Below the pieces are notes generated by a model. It saw only the letters and a list, made by a program, of their open reading frames with translations, had not been told where the DNA came from and did no database searches. This document shows positions 1 to 9,383 of a stretch of 64,000 nt of DNA, piece after piece (positions within the stretch are counted from its first letter, which is position 1; each line of letters begins with the position of its first letter). Source of the DNA: Rhodobacteraceae bacterium WFHF2C18 (GTDB lineage: Bacteria; Pseudomonadota; Alphaproteobacteria; Rhodobacterales; Rhodobacteraceae); NCBI GenBank assembly GCA_002166865.1, contig NHTQ01000004.1:236042-300041 (forward strand), read 5' to 3'. Position numbers and translations under genes: made by a program.

Positions 1-503
1 GTGTAGATCGTGTCACCATAGCGCATGGCGGCATAGGCGCAGAAATCATTGTGGCCCACGACCTCCGCCCCCGGGGGCGGGGCGATCACCTGGTCCTGGT
101 GCCAGGCGTTCAGGGCCACGTGTTCGCCCTCGATCTCGTACTCGCGCCGGCCCACGGACCAGCCGCCCCGGAACTTCTCCACCTTGCCGCCCAGGGCCTG
201 CGCGATGATCTGGTGGCCGAAGCAGATGCCGACCATGGGCCGGCCATCGGCGTGCACGGCACGGATGAAGTCCTCGAGCGGCGGGATCCAGGGGTGGTCC
301 TCGTAGGCGCCGTGCTTGGAGCCGGTGATGAGCCAGCCGTCGGCCGCCGCGGGGCTGTCGGGGAACACGCCGTCCACCACGTTCCAGGTGGCGAAGGTGA
401 AGCCGTTCCCGGCCAGCAGCCGCGCGAACATGTCGTCGTAATCGCCCAATTCGCCCAGCACCACGTCGGGAGCGTGACCGGTTTGCAGAATGCCGATTTT
501 CAT
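1..503 (-). CDS. Type 1 glutamine amidotransferase, partial (C-terminus outside window)
   Basis: Minus-strand reading from ATG at 503 stays open to the window edge, about 167 residues. Residues 92-98 read GICFGHQ, the nucleophile elbow of class I glutamine amidotransferases with the catalytic Cys near residue 94, and GSKHGAYED lies at 61-69 in the oxyanion region. An AWHQDQV stretch further on fits the catalytic His region. The family hydrolyses glutamine or gamma-glutamyl amides. The gene follows a glutamine-synthetase-like gene on the same strand, and both have the same palindrome upstream, so a joint role in gamma-glutamylated amine or polyamine breakdown (as with PuuA and PuuD) is a reasonable inference. 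GuaA-like proteins of other function cannot be excluded because the C-terminus is missing. Confidence 0.85.
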   Translation of the reverse strand, partial: MKIGILQTGHAPDVVLGELGDYDDMFARLLAGNGFTFATWNVVDGVFPDSPAAADGWLITGSKHGAYEDHPWIPPLEDFIRAVHADGRPMVGICFGHQIIAQALGGKVEKFRGGWSVGRREYEIEGEHVALNAWHQDQVIAPPPGAEVVGHNDFCAYAAMRYGDTIY

Positions 504-512
504 CGAAACCCC

Positions 513-528
513 TAATTTGATCAAATTA
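513..528. promoter_or_regulatory. 16-bp perfect palindrome before the amidotransferase gene
   Basis: TAATTTGATCAAATTA is its own reverse complement and sits 9 bp before the amidotransferase start codon. The core TTTGATCAAA recurs before the glutamine-synthetase-like gene at 1954-1963. A perfect palindrome at this place is typical of a dimeric repressor operator. The regulator is not in the window. Confidence 0.6.
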
Positions 529-572
529 AGGCTAGCGGAGTGCGCGGGAACGGGCAAGCCCCCCGTCGCCGG

Positions 573-1889
573 TCACACGGCCTCCAGATAGGTTTTCCAG
601 TGCTCGGCCACGGGGATGTCGCCCATCTTGGCCAGTTCCTGCCGCTTGGTCATCACCAGATTGCGGATCAGCGTCGCGGGAAAGATGCGCGCGATGAGCG
701 GATCGTGTTCGAAGCGGTCGATGGCGCCCTGCCAGGTTTCGGCCAGGCCCGGCAGCTCCTGATCGTAGGCGTTGCCGGTCAGGGGCGGCGGGGGGGGCAT
801 GTCATCCTCGATGCCCGTGATCGCGGCGCCGAGGATGGCGGCGAAGACCAGGTAGGGGTTGATGTCGCCGCCCGCGACACGGTGCTCGATCCGGCGGGCC
901 GCGGGCGGGCCGCCCGGAATGCGGAGCGCGGTGGTGCGGTTCTCGTAGCCCCAGGCCGCGCCCGTCGGCGCATGCGCGCCCGGCACCAGCCGCGTGTAGC
1001 TGTTGGCGTGGGGCGCGAAGACCAGCGTGGCCCCCGGCATCGCGGCGAGGCATCCCGCCACCGCCGCGTGCAGGGCCGCGCTGCCCGCCGTGCCCCCGTC
1101 GTCGAAAACGTTGCGGCCGGCCGCGTCCAGCACCGAGAAGTGCAGATGCAGCCCGTTGCCCGACTCTTCGGCAAAGGGCTTGGCCATGAAGGTCGCGGCG
1201 AAGCCGTGCCGCCGGGCCAGCCCCTTGATCAGGGCCTTGAACGCCCAGGTATCGTCGGCGGCGCGCAGCGCATCCTGGTGGTGCAGGGTGATCTCGAACT
1301 GGCCCGCGCCGGCCTCGCTGGTGGCGGTCTGGGCGGGGATGCCCATCTCGGCGCAGCCCGCGTAGAGGCCGGTGAGGAAGGCGTCGAAGGCGTCGAGCTG
1401 GCTCATCGACAGGATCTCGGGTGCCTCGATCACGCGTCCGCTGCGCGGGTCGCGTGCCGGCGCAAGCGCTTCGCCGGTGTCGTCGACGAGGGTGAATTCC
1501 AGTTCGGTCGCGGCCACCACCCGCCAGTCGCGGGCCGCGAAGCGCTCCAGCACGGCCACCAGCGCATGGCGCGGGTCGCCCGCGAAGGGCGTGCCGTCCT
1601 CGTGGTGCATGGCCATGGGCACCAGCGGCTGCGGGGCATCCAGCCACGGCAGGGGCATCGGCCCGCGGCCCGTGGGCAGCAGGACGCCGTCGGCATCCCC
1701 GGTTTCGAAAACCAGCGGCGAGCCGTCGATATCGGCGCCGAAAATGTCCACGTTGAGCGCCGAGAGCGGCATGCGCACGGCCCCCTGCGCGAGCTTCCCG
1801 GCGTAGCTGCCGGGCACGCGCTTGCCGCGCATCTGGCCGTTGAGATCGCAGGCGGCGACGCGGAAAGTGGCACAGTCGCTGAGATCCAT
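573..1889 (-). CDS. Glutamine synthetase family ligase (gamma-glutamylamine synthetase type)
   Basis: The 438-residue product has the catalytic domain of glutamine synthetase: ELEF at 129-132, the metal-binding SEAGAGQFEI at 191-200, and AKPF to NGLHLHFS at 237-252. The N-terminal beta-grasp part is short and diverged, as in gamma-glutamylputrescine synthetase (PuuA) and related enzymes rather than housekeeping GlnA. These enzymes join glutamate to an amine using ATP in the cytoplasm. The amidotransferase gene downstream on the same strand and the shared upstream palindrome support a small amine-utilisation regulon. The exact amine cannot be read from the sequence. Confidence 0.85.
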   Translation of the reverse strand: MDLSDCATFRVAACDLNGQMRGKRVPGSYAGKLAQGAVRMPLSALNVDIFGADIDGSPLVFETGDADGVLLPTGRGPMPLPWLDAPQPLVPMAMHHEDGTPFAGDPRHALVAVLERFAARDWRVVAATELEFTLVDDTGEALAPARDPRSGRVIEAPEILSMSQLDAFDAFLTGLYAGCAEMGIPAQTATSEAGAGQFEITLHHQDALRAADDTWAFKALIKGLARRHGFAATFMAKPFAEESGNGLHLHFSVLDAAGRNVFDDGGTAGSAALHAAVAGCLAAMPGATLVFAPHANSYTRLVPGAHAPTGAAWGYENRTTALRIPGGPPAARRIEHRVAGGDINPYLVFAAILGAAITGIEDDMPPPPPLTGNAYDQELPGLAETWQGAIDRFEHDPLIARIFPATLIRNLVMTKRQELAKMGDIPVAEHWKTYLEAV

Positions 1890-1951
1890 TTGCAGGCTCC
1901 CTTGACCCTTTTCGCGGGAGCCTAATGGGATCGGCGGGCGGGCGCTACCCG

Positions 1952-1964
1952 AATTTGATCAAAA
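1952..1964. promoter_or_regulatory. Second copy of the TTTGATCAAA palindrome, before the glutamine-synthetase-like gene
   Basis: AATTTGATCAAAA contains the 10-bp perfect palindrome TTTGATCAAA at 1954-1963, about 65 bp upstream of the ligase start at 1889. It matches the palindrome at 513-528. A shared operator for the two genes is inferred. Confidence 0.55.
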
Positions 1965-1976
1965 GAAGCGGCGGCC

Positions 1977-2870
1977 TCAACCGGCGACCGAGGCGCGCCG
2001 GATGCTGTCGATCGAGTCCGCCAGCGTGGCGTTGAACGCGTCGTCGGACTGCTGGGCCGAGAGCCCCTCGGTCAGCGCGCGGGAGAAGCTGGCCACCATG
2101 CCGGTGTTCTGGGCCAGCCGCCGGTTGGCCTCGTCGCGGGAATACCCGCCCGACAGCGCCACCACCCGCAGTACGTTGGGGTGTTCCACCAGCGGGCGGT
2201 AGTGGTTGGGCGTTTCGGGCAGGGTGAGCTTGAGCATCACTTCCTGGTCCTCGGGCAGGGCGTCGAGATGCGCGCGCAACTCGTCCAGCAGGATCTCCTC
2301 GGCCTGCTGCTTGTCGGCGATGTCGATGCTGATCTCGGGTTCGATGATCGGCACCAGCCCGTGGTCGAGGATCTTGCGGGCAACCTCGAACTGCTGCGAG
2401 ACCACGGCGCGGATACCGCTGGGGGAGGCAGCGTTGATGACCGAGCGCATCTTGGTGCCGAAGATGCCGGCATTGGCCGCCCGCGCGAGCAGCGAGTCGA
2501 GGTCGGGCATGGGTTTCATCAGGCGCACGCCGTCGGATTCGGCCTCTAGGCCCCTGTCCACCTTGAGGAAGGGCACCACGCCCCGCTCTTCCCACAGGTA
2601 GGCGGCGGCGGGCTTGCCGGCGATCTCGCGGTCCATCGTCTTCTCGAACAGGATCGCGCCGATCACGCCGGCGCCGTTGAAGGCCGGGGCGGTGGCGATG
2701 CGTGTGCGCATTGCGTGGACGAGGTCGAACATCTCGTCCTCCGAATCGTACTTGCCTTCGTCGATCCCGTAGAGGCGCAGCGCCTTGGGGGTGGAGCCGC
2801 CCGATTGGTCCAGCGCCGCGATGAAGCCCTGGCCGTTGCGGATCTGGTCCCGCTGCTGCTGATGCGTCAT
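1977..2870 (-). CDS. Class I fructose-bisphosphate aldolase
   Basis: The 297-residue protein cleaves fructose 1,6-bisphosphate to dihydroxyacetone phosphate and glyceraldehyde 3-phosphate. It has LDQSGGST at 20-27, IIEPEI at 175-180 and MLKLTLP around 212-218, where Lys214 is the likely Schiff-base lysine, followed by VVALSGGY. The length fits the compact bacterial class I aldolases. I chose ATG at 2870 rather than an upstream in-frame start because a GGGGGAA ribosome site precedes it. It lies downstream of pgk on the same strand, separated by a decayed gene fragment, so the two glycolytic genes are neighbours but not tightly coupled. Confidence 0.92.
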   Translation of the reverse strand: MTHQQQRDQIRNGQGFIAALDQSGGSTPKALRLYGIDEGKYDSEDEMFDLVHAMRTRIATAPAFNGAGVIGAILFEKTMDREIAGKPAAAYLWEERGVVPFLKVDRGLEAESDGVRLMKPMPDLDSLLARAANAGIFGTKMRSVINAASPSGIRAVVSQQFEVARKILDHGLVPIIEPEISIDIADKQQAEEILLDELRAHLDALPEDQEVMLKLTLPETPNHYRPLVEHPNVLRVVALSGGYSRDEANRRLAQNTGMVASFSRALTEGLSAQQSDDAFNATLADSIDSIRRASVAG

Positions 2871-2989
2871 GAAGAATTCCCCCGTCGAGCCGGCTGTCTG
2901 AAACGTGCGTCCGCGTCCGCGCGCCACTTGCGCCGCTTCTAGGGGAGCGCGCGGGGCGGTGCAATTATGATGGCGCTAACAATTCACGG

Positions 2990-3217
2990 TCAGCCCGCCC
3001 GGGTCCTGACCCAGTCGAGCATCGGGATGACGGTGGGGCCCGGCAGCCGCCGGGGCGCGAGGGCAAGGAACTTCGTCATCGGTCCCGGCATGATGATGCG
3101 GCGGCCCGCGGGGATGGCCGCGCAGGCGGTTTGCACCCCCCGGTCCGCCTCGGCGCCGTGGCCGTGGCGAAGGCGCCGGATGTCGTCGATCCCGGTGCCG
3201 GCGAGCAATGAGGTCCG
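2990..3217 (-). pseudogene. Decayed C-terminal fragment resembling a short-chain dehydrogenase
   Basis: Between pgk and the aldolase gene, one minus-strand frame ends at a stop at 2990 and reads ...IPAGRRIIMPGPMTKFLA, then LALAPRRLPGPTVIPML. This resembles the tail of DltE-type short-chain dehydrogenases, where a Gly-Arg-Arg-Ile/Val-Val-Pro-Gly segment is followed by a hydrophobic LLALAPRLLP helix. No start codon, NAD-binding motif or YxxxK motif lies in the space available, and the frame runs into the end of pgk. I read this as what is left of a gene lost by deletion. The family assignment rests on about 50 residues. Confidence 0.45.
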
Positions 3218-3260
3218 GGCGGGGCAACCACGCGCCCCGGCAACGCAAGGCCGCCGCTTC

Positions 3261-4445
3261 TCAGCCGCGCAGGGCCGCCACGCCGGGCAGGTCCTTGCCC
3301 TCCATCCATTCCAGGAAGGCGCCACCGGCGGTGGAGATATAGCTGAACTGCGCCGCCGCGTCGGCCTTGTTGAGCGCGGCGACGGTATCGCCACCTCCGG
3401 CGACCGAGATGAGCTTGCCCGAGCGGCTGAGCCCGGCCGCGTGGGCGGCCGCGGCGTTGGTGGCGGCGTCGAAGGGCGAGATTTCGAAGGCGCCGAGGGG
3501 CCCGTTCCAGACCAGCGTTTTCGCCCGGTCCAGTTCCATCTGGATATGCGCCACGCTGTCGGGGCCGGCATCGAGGATCATCGCGTCCTCGGGGCAGTCC
3601 TCGACCTTGACGATCTCGTGCTCCGCGCCTTCCTTGAATTCGCGCGCCACGACCACGTCGCGCGGCAGCAACAGTTCGCAGCCCGTTTCGGCCGCCTTGT
3701 GGGCAATGGCGCGCGCGGTTTCGGCCATGTCGTGCTCGCACAGGGACTTGCCGACGTCGATGCCTTCGGCTGCGAGGAAGGTGTTGGCCATGCCCCCGCC
3801 GATCACGAGGATGTCCACCTTCTCGATCAGGTTGGACAGCAGGTCGATCTTGGTGGAGACCTTCGCGCCGCCCACCACGGCCATCAGCGGACGCGCGGGA
3901 TGGGACAGGGCGTTCTCCAGCGCTTCGAGTTCGGCCTGCATCAGCCGGCCGGCACAGGCCGGCATGTGACGGGCCAACCCCTCGGTCGAGGCATGGGCCC
4001 GGTGCGCGGCCGAGAAGGCGTCGTTGCAGAAGACATCGCCCAGCCCCGCCAGGCGCTTGACGAATGCGGGATCGTTGGCTTCCTCGCCGGGGTGGAAACG
4101 GATGTTCTCAAGCAGAAGGACCTCGGCGGCGCGCGCCTCCTCGGTGAGGGTCTCGGCGCCTTCCAGCGTCTCGATGAAGGTCACGGTCCGGCCCAGGGCC
4201 TTTTCCAGGGCCGGCACGATGGGGCGCAGCGACATCTCGTCGACGACCCTGCCCTTGGGCCGGCCGAAATGCGCCAGCAGCAGCGGTTTGCCGCCCCGAT
4301 CCAGGATGTCGGTGATCGTCGGCACGACACGCTCCAGCCGTGTCACATCCGTCACCCGCCCGTTCTCGACGGGCACGTTGATGTCCACGCGCGTCAGAAC
4401 GGTCTTGCCCGCGAGGTCCATGTCGTCAAGGGTCTTCCAGCTCAT
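3261..4445 (-). CDS. pgk: Phosphoglycerate kinase
   Basis: The 394-residue product has the usual length and motifs: RVDINVP at 19-25, AHFGRPKG at 59-66, [10 protein letters not shown] before the hinge, WNGPLGAFE and the nucleotide loop GGGDTVAAL near the C-terminus. It transfers the phosphate of 1,3-bisphosphoglycerate to ADP in the cytoplasm, or works in reverse in gluconeogenesis. The reading frame stays open far upstream, but [19 protein letters not shown] is the normal family N-terminus, so ATG at 4445 is chosen. The aldolase gene follows on the same strand. Confidence 0.96.
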   Translation of the reverse strand: MSWKTLDDMDLAGKTVLTRVDINVPVENGRVTDVTRLERVVPTITDILDRGGKPLLLAHFGRPKGRVVDEMSLRPIVPALEKALGRTVTFIETLEGAETLTEEARAAEVLLLENIRFHPGEEANDPAFVKRLAGLGDVFCNDAFSAAHRAHASTEGLARHMPACAGRLMQAELEALENALSHPARPLMAVVGGAKVSTKIDLLSNLIEKVDILVIGGGMANTFLAAEGIDVGKSLCEHDMAETARAIAHKAAETGCELLLPRDVVVAREFKEGAEHEIVKVEDCPEDAMILDAGPDSVAHIQMELDRAKTLVWNGPLGAFEISPFDAATNAAAAHAAGLSRSGKLISVAGGGDTVAALNKADAAAQFSYISTAGGAFLEWMEGKDLPGVAALRG

Positions 4446-4575
4446 CCGGGTGGCCTCCCTGCCGGTGTTGCGGGGCACGTCATGGCCTGTCGGGGGCGGT
4501 GCGTCAAGTTCCCGGCGCTTGGCAAGCCCGCTGCGAGCGTCTAGGTATCGGACAGGTTTGACAAAGGAGGGCCGC

Positions 4576-5082
4576 ATGGCCGAGATCAGGGACCCCGAGA
4601 ACACGATACTGCTGGAGCTTCCGGGCGGCACCGTGGTGATCGAGCTGATGCCCGACGTCGCGCCCGGGCACAGCGCCCGGATGAAGGAGTTGGCGCGCGC
4701 GGGGCAATATGACAATGTGGCTTTCCACCGGGTGATCGACGGCTTCATGGCGCAGACCGGCGATGTGGCCAATGCGAACATGGAACACGGCTACAATCCG
4801 CGGCTGGCCGGGACCGGGGGGAGCGAGCTGCCCGACCTCAAGGCCGAGTTCAGCCGCATCCCCCACGACCGCGGCACCCTCGGCGCCGCGCGCAGCCAGA
4901 ACCCCGACAGCGCCAATTCGCAATTCTTCATCAATTTCAAGGACAACCACTTCCTCAACGGGCAATACACCGTCTATGGCCGCGTGATCGAGGGGATGGA
5001 GCACGTCGATGCGCTGGCCCGTGGCGAACCGCCCGAGACCCCCGACCGGATGATCAGCGTCAAGGTGGCCGCCGATGCGTAA
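4576..5082 (+). CDS. Peptidyl-prolyl cis-trans isomerase, cyclophilin type, cytoplasmic
   Basis: A 168-residue cyclophilin without signal peptide. [34 protein letters not shown] and [10 protein letters not shown] are the standard active-site blocks. It catalyses cis-trans isomerisation of X-Pro bonds and acts as a folding helper. AAGGAGG at 4564-4570 fixes the start at ATG 4576. Its end overlaps the next cyclophilin gene by 8 bp, so the two are translationally coupled. A HYNPRLAG-like insert present here is replaced by a different loop in the exported neighbour. Confidence 0.93.
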   Translation: MAEIRDPENTILLELPGGTVVIELMPDVAPGHSARMKELARAGQYDNVAFHRVIDGFMAQTGDVANANMEHGYNPRLAGTGGSELPDLKAEFSRIPHDRGTLGAARSQNPDSANSQFFINFKDNHFLNGQYTVYGRVIEGMEHVDALARGEPPETPDRMISVKVAADA

Positions 5083-5632
5083 ACTCCCTGTCCTTTTCCC
5101 CGTGGTCTCGATACTGGCCGGCCCGGCCCTGGCCGCCGGGCTGGAAATCGATGTGGCCGGTGACGCCGAGGGCACCGTGACGGTCGACCTGTTCGAGGAG
5201 GTGGCGCCCGCGCATGTCGCGCAGATCACCGCGCTGGCAGAGGAGGGCGCCTACGACGGCGTCGTCTTTCACCGTGTGATCGACGGCTTCATGGCGCAGA
5301 CGGGCGACGTGCAGTTCGGCCGGCTCGAGGGCGGCGACATGGCCCGCGCCGGCACCGGCGGCAGCGACCGGCCCGATCTGAAGGCCGAGTTCTCGGACGT
5401 GCCCTTCACGCGCGGAACGGTCGGCATGGCCCGGTCGCGCGATCCCGACAGCGCCAATTCGCAGTTCTTCATCATGTTCGCCCCCGCTCCGCATCTGGAC
5501 GGGCAGTACACCGTCGTGGGCAAGGTGACCGGGGGCATGGAGGTGGTGGACGCCATCAAGCGCGGCACGGGCCGCAACGGCGCCGTCGTGGGCCGGCCCG
5601 ACGTCATGACGGATGTCCGGGTGACGGAGTAG
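5075..5632 (+). CDS. Peptidyl-prolyl cis-trans isomerase, cyclophilin type, periplasmic
   Basis: The 185-residue product begins with a basic MRK, a hydrophobic stretch and ALAAG, a probable Sec signal peptide cut near residue 21. The mature part repeats the blocks of the upstream gene ([38 protein letters not shown]). It should work in the periplasm. The pair gives one cyclophilin on each side of the inner membrane from one transcript and probably arose by tandem duplication. Confidence 0.92.
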   Translation: MRKLPVLFPVVSILAGPALAAGLEIDVAGDAEGTVTVDLFEEVAPAHVAQITALAEEGAYDGVVFHRVIDGFMAQTGDVQFGRLEGGDMARAGTGGSDRPDLKAEFSDVPFTRGTVGMARSRDPDSANSQFFIMFAPAPHLDGQYTVVGKVTGGMEVVDAIKRGTGRNGAVVGRPDVMTDVRVTE

Positions 5633-5636
5633 CGCG

Positions 5637-6425
5637 ATGCGGCCCACGGGATACGAGCCGCTGAACACGCTCAAGCCCGTGGGGACGGACCTTTGGCTGA
5701 TCGACGGCCCGGCGCTGAAGTTCCACGGGCTGCCCTTTTCCACCCGCGCGACGGTCGTGCGGCTGGCAAACGGCGATCTGTGGGTGCATTCGCCCACCTT
5801 GCTGACCGAGGGGCTGAAGGACGAGCTCGCCGCCCTGGGGCCGGTGCGGCACCTGATCGCGCCGAACTGGCTCCACTATGCCCATATCGGCGACTGGCAG
5901 GCGGCCTTCCCGCGGGCCACGGCCTGGGCGGCGCCGGGGGTGGCCGCGCGGGCGGCGAAAAAGGGCCTGCCCCTGTCCTTCGACCGGGATCTGGGGGCCG
6001 AGGCCGACGCGCCCTGGGCCGGCGAGATCGACCAGATGATCGTGGCGGGCTCGAAGGTGCACCGCGAGGCCGTGTTCTTCCACCGCGGCAGCGAGACGCT
6101 GATCCTGACCGACCTGATCGAAGCCTTCGAGACGGCCAAGCTGCCCGCCTGGGCCCGGCCCGTCATCTGGCTGGCCGGGATCGACGACAGCGACGGCAAG
6201 ATGCCGCCCGACATGGCCGTCACATTCCGCGACAAGGAGGCGCTGGCCGACAGCGTCGACCGGATGATCGCCTGGGGGCCGCAGCGGGTGATCCTGGCCC
6301 ACGGGCGCTGGTACGCCCGCGACGGCGTGCAGGAACTGGAACGCGCCTTCCGCCGGGTGCTGCGCGCGCGCCGCTGGGACCAGGCCATCACCGACATGAA
6401 AGCGCGCGAGCGGCGGGGCCGCTGA
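5637..6425 (+). CDS. DUF4336 domain protein
   Basis: A 262-residue soluble protein matching the DUF4336 pattern: DLWLIDGP at the start, LWVHSPT near residue 50, then LIAPNWLHYAHIGDW where His residues suggest a metallo-beta-lactamase-like fold, and VILAHGRWY near the C-terminus. The biochemical role is unknown. It begins 4 bp after the periplasmic cyclophilin stop, so it is likely in the same operon. Confidence 0.75.
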   Translation: MRPTGYEPLNTLKPVGTDLWLIDGPALKFHGLPFSTRATVVRLANGDLWVHSPTLLTEGLKDELAALGPVRHLIAPNWLHYAHIGDWQAAFPRATAWAAPGVAARAAKKGLPLSFDRDLGAEADAPWAGEIDQMIVAGSKVHREAVFFHRGSETLILTDLIEAFETAKLPAWARPVIWLAGIDDSDGKMPPDMAVTFRDKEALADSVDRMIAWGPQRVILAHGRWYARDGVQELERAFRRVLRARRWDQAITDMKARERRGR

Positions 6426-6523
6426 GGCGCGCACGGCTGCTCACGATCACGTGCGCGGGGCTGGAATGCGTCGGCGCGCGGGCGCATCCTCTCCCTTGCG
6501 TCCCGCCGCAAGGAGACCCTGCC

Positions 6524-7492
<969 letters not shown>

Positions 7493-7515
7493 AGGCGGCC
7501 GGGCGCGCGCCCCGT

Positions 7516-7581
7516 GCTTCTTCTTGGGCGAAATACTCCGGGGGAGTCGCCGCGCCCCGCGGCGACGGGGGCAGCGCCCCC
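7516..7581. repeat. Composite dispersed repeat, copy 1
   Basis: Three parts follow each other: GCTTCTTCTTGGGCGAAATA plus CTCCGGGGG (7516-7544), a hairpin CGCCGCG-CCC-CGCGGCG (around 7548-7564), and GGGGGCAGCGCCCCC (7567-7581). The same order recurs at 48604-48680. It lies between convergent genes here and could act as a terminator for either, but it has no good T-tract. Confidence 0.6.
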
Positions 7582-7596
7582 GCCCCGGCGCCGCCG

Positions 7597-8403
7597 TCAG
7601 CGGATGACGTTGACGCGCAGGCGCAGACCGCGGCGGGCCTCCTGCGGAAGGTGGCGGTTGAGCCGGCGGTTGATCAGCCCGAAAAGCGTGATGATGACCA
7701 GCGTCAGCAGGATGAAATAGCCCGCCAGGATGGGGTAGGGCACGAAGGGGTTGAAGGTCTTGTCGGCGAAGTAGTTGGCGTAATAGAGCGCATCGCCCTT
7801 CTGGCGCCAGGCCGGGAAGCCCGAGAAGAAGACCAGCGTGGTGGCGTGGAACAGGAAGATCGCCTCGTTGGTATAAGCGGGCCAGGCCAGCCGCAGCATG
7901 GTGGGCCAGACGATGCGGCGGAACCGCGACCAGCCGGAAAAGCCGTAGGCATCCGCCGCCTCGACGTCGCCCTTGGGGATGGCGCGCAGCGCACCGTGGA
8001 AGATCTCGCCCGAGTAGGCGGCGGTGTTGAGAAACAGCACGATCAGCGCGCCCAGCCAGGCCGAGGTGAAGGGATCGAAGAAGGCGACGTGGGATTTTAG
8101 CGAGAGGAAAAGGAAATAGGCGAAGAAGAACTGGATGAAGAGCGGGCTGCCCCGGAAGACGAAGATGAACCATTCCGACAGCTTGCGGACCGGACGGTTG
8201 CGCGCGCCCTTGCCGACGGCCACGGCGGTCGCCAGGAAGAAACCGGCCAGCAGCGCCAGCGTGCCGAAGTAGATGTTCCACAAAAGCCCCGAACCGATCA
8301 GCGTGACCTGCTCGCACAGGGTGAAATCCTCGCGCGGCAAGAGCCGCTCCCCGATGCCGAGCGAGCGCAGGGCGTAGTCCTGGATGGTCTGCCAGCAGCT
8401 CAT
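7597..8403 (-). CDS. Polar amino acid ABC transporter permease
   Basis: A 268-residue inner-membrane permease of the HisM/OccM type with about five hydrophobic segments. The EAA-like cytoplasmic loop EAADAYGFSGWSRFRRIVWP, the coupling site for the ATPase, lies in the second half. Its start ATG at 8403 overlaps the stop of the upstream permease (ATGA), so the two are translated together. With the partner permease, ATPase and binding protein upstream it forms a complete importer. Confidence 0.92.
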   Translation of the reverse strand: MSCWQTIQDYALRSLGIGERLLPREDFTLCEQVTLIGSGLLWNIYFGTLALLAGFFLATAVAVGKGARNRPVRKLSEWFIFVFRGSPLFIQFFFAYFLFLSLKSHVAFFDPFTSAWLGALIVLFLNTAAYSGEIFHGALRAIPKGDVEAADAYGFSGWSRFRRIVWPTMLRLAWPAYTNEAIFLFHATTLVFFSGFPAWRQKGDALYYANYFADKTFNPFVPYPILAGYFILLTLVIITLFGLINRRLNRHLPQEARRGLRLRVNVIR

Positions 8404-9287
8404 GCCCCGCCCCTTTTGGCCTGTGCCATGCCGCCGGTGGTGGCCTGGCCGTGGGTGAGTTTCCGCATGAGCCGTTCGAGGAAGATCTCCGACACGCGCG
8501 TGAACAGAAGGTAGAAGACCAGCAGCGCCAGGAAATACCAGGTACGCCAGTCGCCATGGGGGTAGGCGGTGAAGCGCGGGTTGGCGGTGCCGCCCAGTTC
8601 CCGCGCCCAGTAGACGATATCCTCCACGCCCAGAAGGAACAGAAGCGGGGTGGCCTTGATCAGCACCATCCAGAGGTTGCTGAGCCCGGGCAGGGCGTAG
8701 ACCCACATCTGCGGGACCAGGATCCGCCAGAAGGTCTGCCGCCGGGACATGCCGTAGGCCTCGGCCGTCTCGAGCTGCGCGCGTGGCACGGCCCGCATGG
8801 CGCCGAAAAGGACATTGGCGGAAAAGGCGCCGAAGACGATGGCGAAGGTCAGCACCGCCACGAAGAAGCCGTAGACCTCGTGCACCCATTGCGGCGCCGA
8901 GGACAGCGGCAGCTTGGCGGCCGCGCAGACGACGAAGTCGTTGCCCTGGCGGATGGGTTGGTCCCAGTCGGGGCACAGGACCTGGTGCCGGACCCATTCG
9001 AACGCCTGGTCCAGCGCGATCACGAAGAACAGGAAGAAGGCGATGTCGGGCACGCCCCGTACCAGCGCGATATAGGCCTTGCCCAGCCAGGAGACCGGCC
9101 AGACGCGCGAGCGCGCGGCCATCGCGCCCCCGAAGCCGAAGGCCAGCGCCGTCGGCGCCGTGATCGCCAGCAGCAAGAGCACCGTGCCGAAGGAGATGTA
9201 GAAATTGGCATGCTTGCCGGTGGTCAGATAACAGGCCAGCCACCGGGCCGAGTCGAGCGTCTCGGGGTCTGTGCAGAACTCGAACAT
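8400..9287 (-). CDS. Polar amino acid ABC transporter permease
   Basis: A 295-residue permease of the HisQ/OccQ type. The loop ETAEAYGMSRRQTFWRILVP is the EAA motif that docks with the ATPase. The long region after the first membrane segment (about residues 70-110, including CPDWDQPIRQG) is probably a periplasmic loop. GAGG lies 8 bp before ATG 9287. It is the third gene of the transporter operon and overlaps the next permease by 4 bp. Confidence 0.92.
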   Translation of the reverse strand: MFEFCTDPETLDSARWLACYLTTGKHANFYISFGTVLLLLAITAPTALAFGFGGAMAARSRVWPVSWLGKAYIALVRGVPDIAFFLFFVIALDQAFEWVRHQVLCPDWDQPIRQGNDFVVCAAAKLPLSSAPQWVHEVYGFFVAVLTFAIVFGAFSANVLFGAMRAVPRAQLETAEAYGMSRRQTFWRILVPQMWVYALPGLSNLWMVLIKATPLLFLLGVEDIVYWARELGGTANPRFTAYPHGDWRTWYFLALLVFYLLFTRVSEIFLERLMRKLTHGQATTGGMAQAKRGGA

Positions 9288-9345
9288 GACCCGTTACCTC
9301 CGGCTGGGCGCCACGCGCCGGATGTCACGATGAAGGGAAGGGACG

Positions 9346-9375
9346 CGGAAGGAGGGCGCGGCGGCCCTCCTTCCG
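9346..9375 (-). promoter_or_regulatory. Intercistronic stem-loop after the binding-protein gene
   Basis: CGGAAGGAGGG (9346-9356) pairs perfectly with CCCTCCTTCCG (9365-9375). It starts 8 bp downstream of the binding-protein stop and has no T-tract. Such hairpins commonly protect the 3' end of the abundant binding-protein message while allowing some read-through to the permeases. That role is inferred. Confidence 0.55.
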
Positions 9376-9383
9376 GTGCGGGG

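Noticed and set aside
540..1925. Long open frame on the plus strand opposite the glutamine-synthetase-like gene
   Set aside because: It is a GC-rich antisense shadow: the protein is rich in Arg, Gly and His without any domain, while the minus strand has a complete enzyme.
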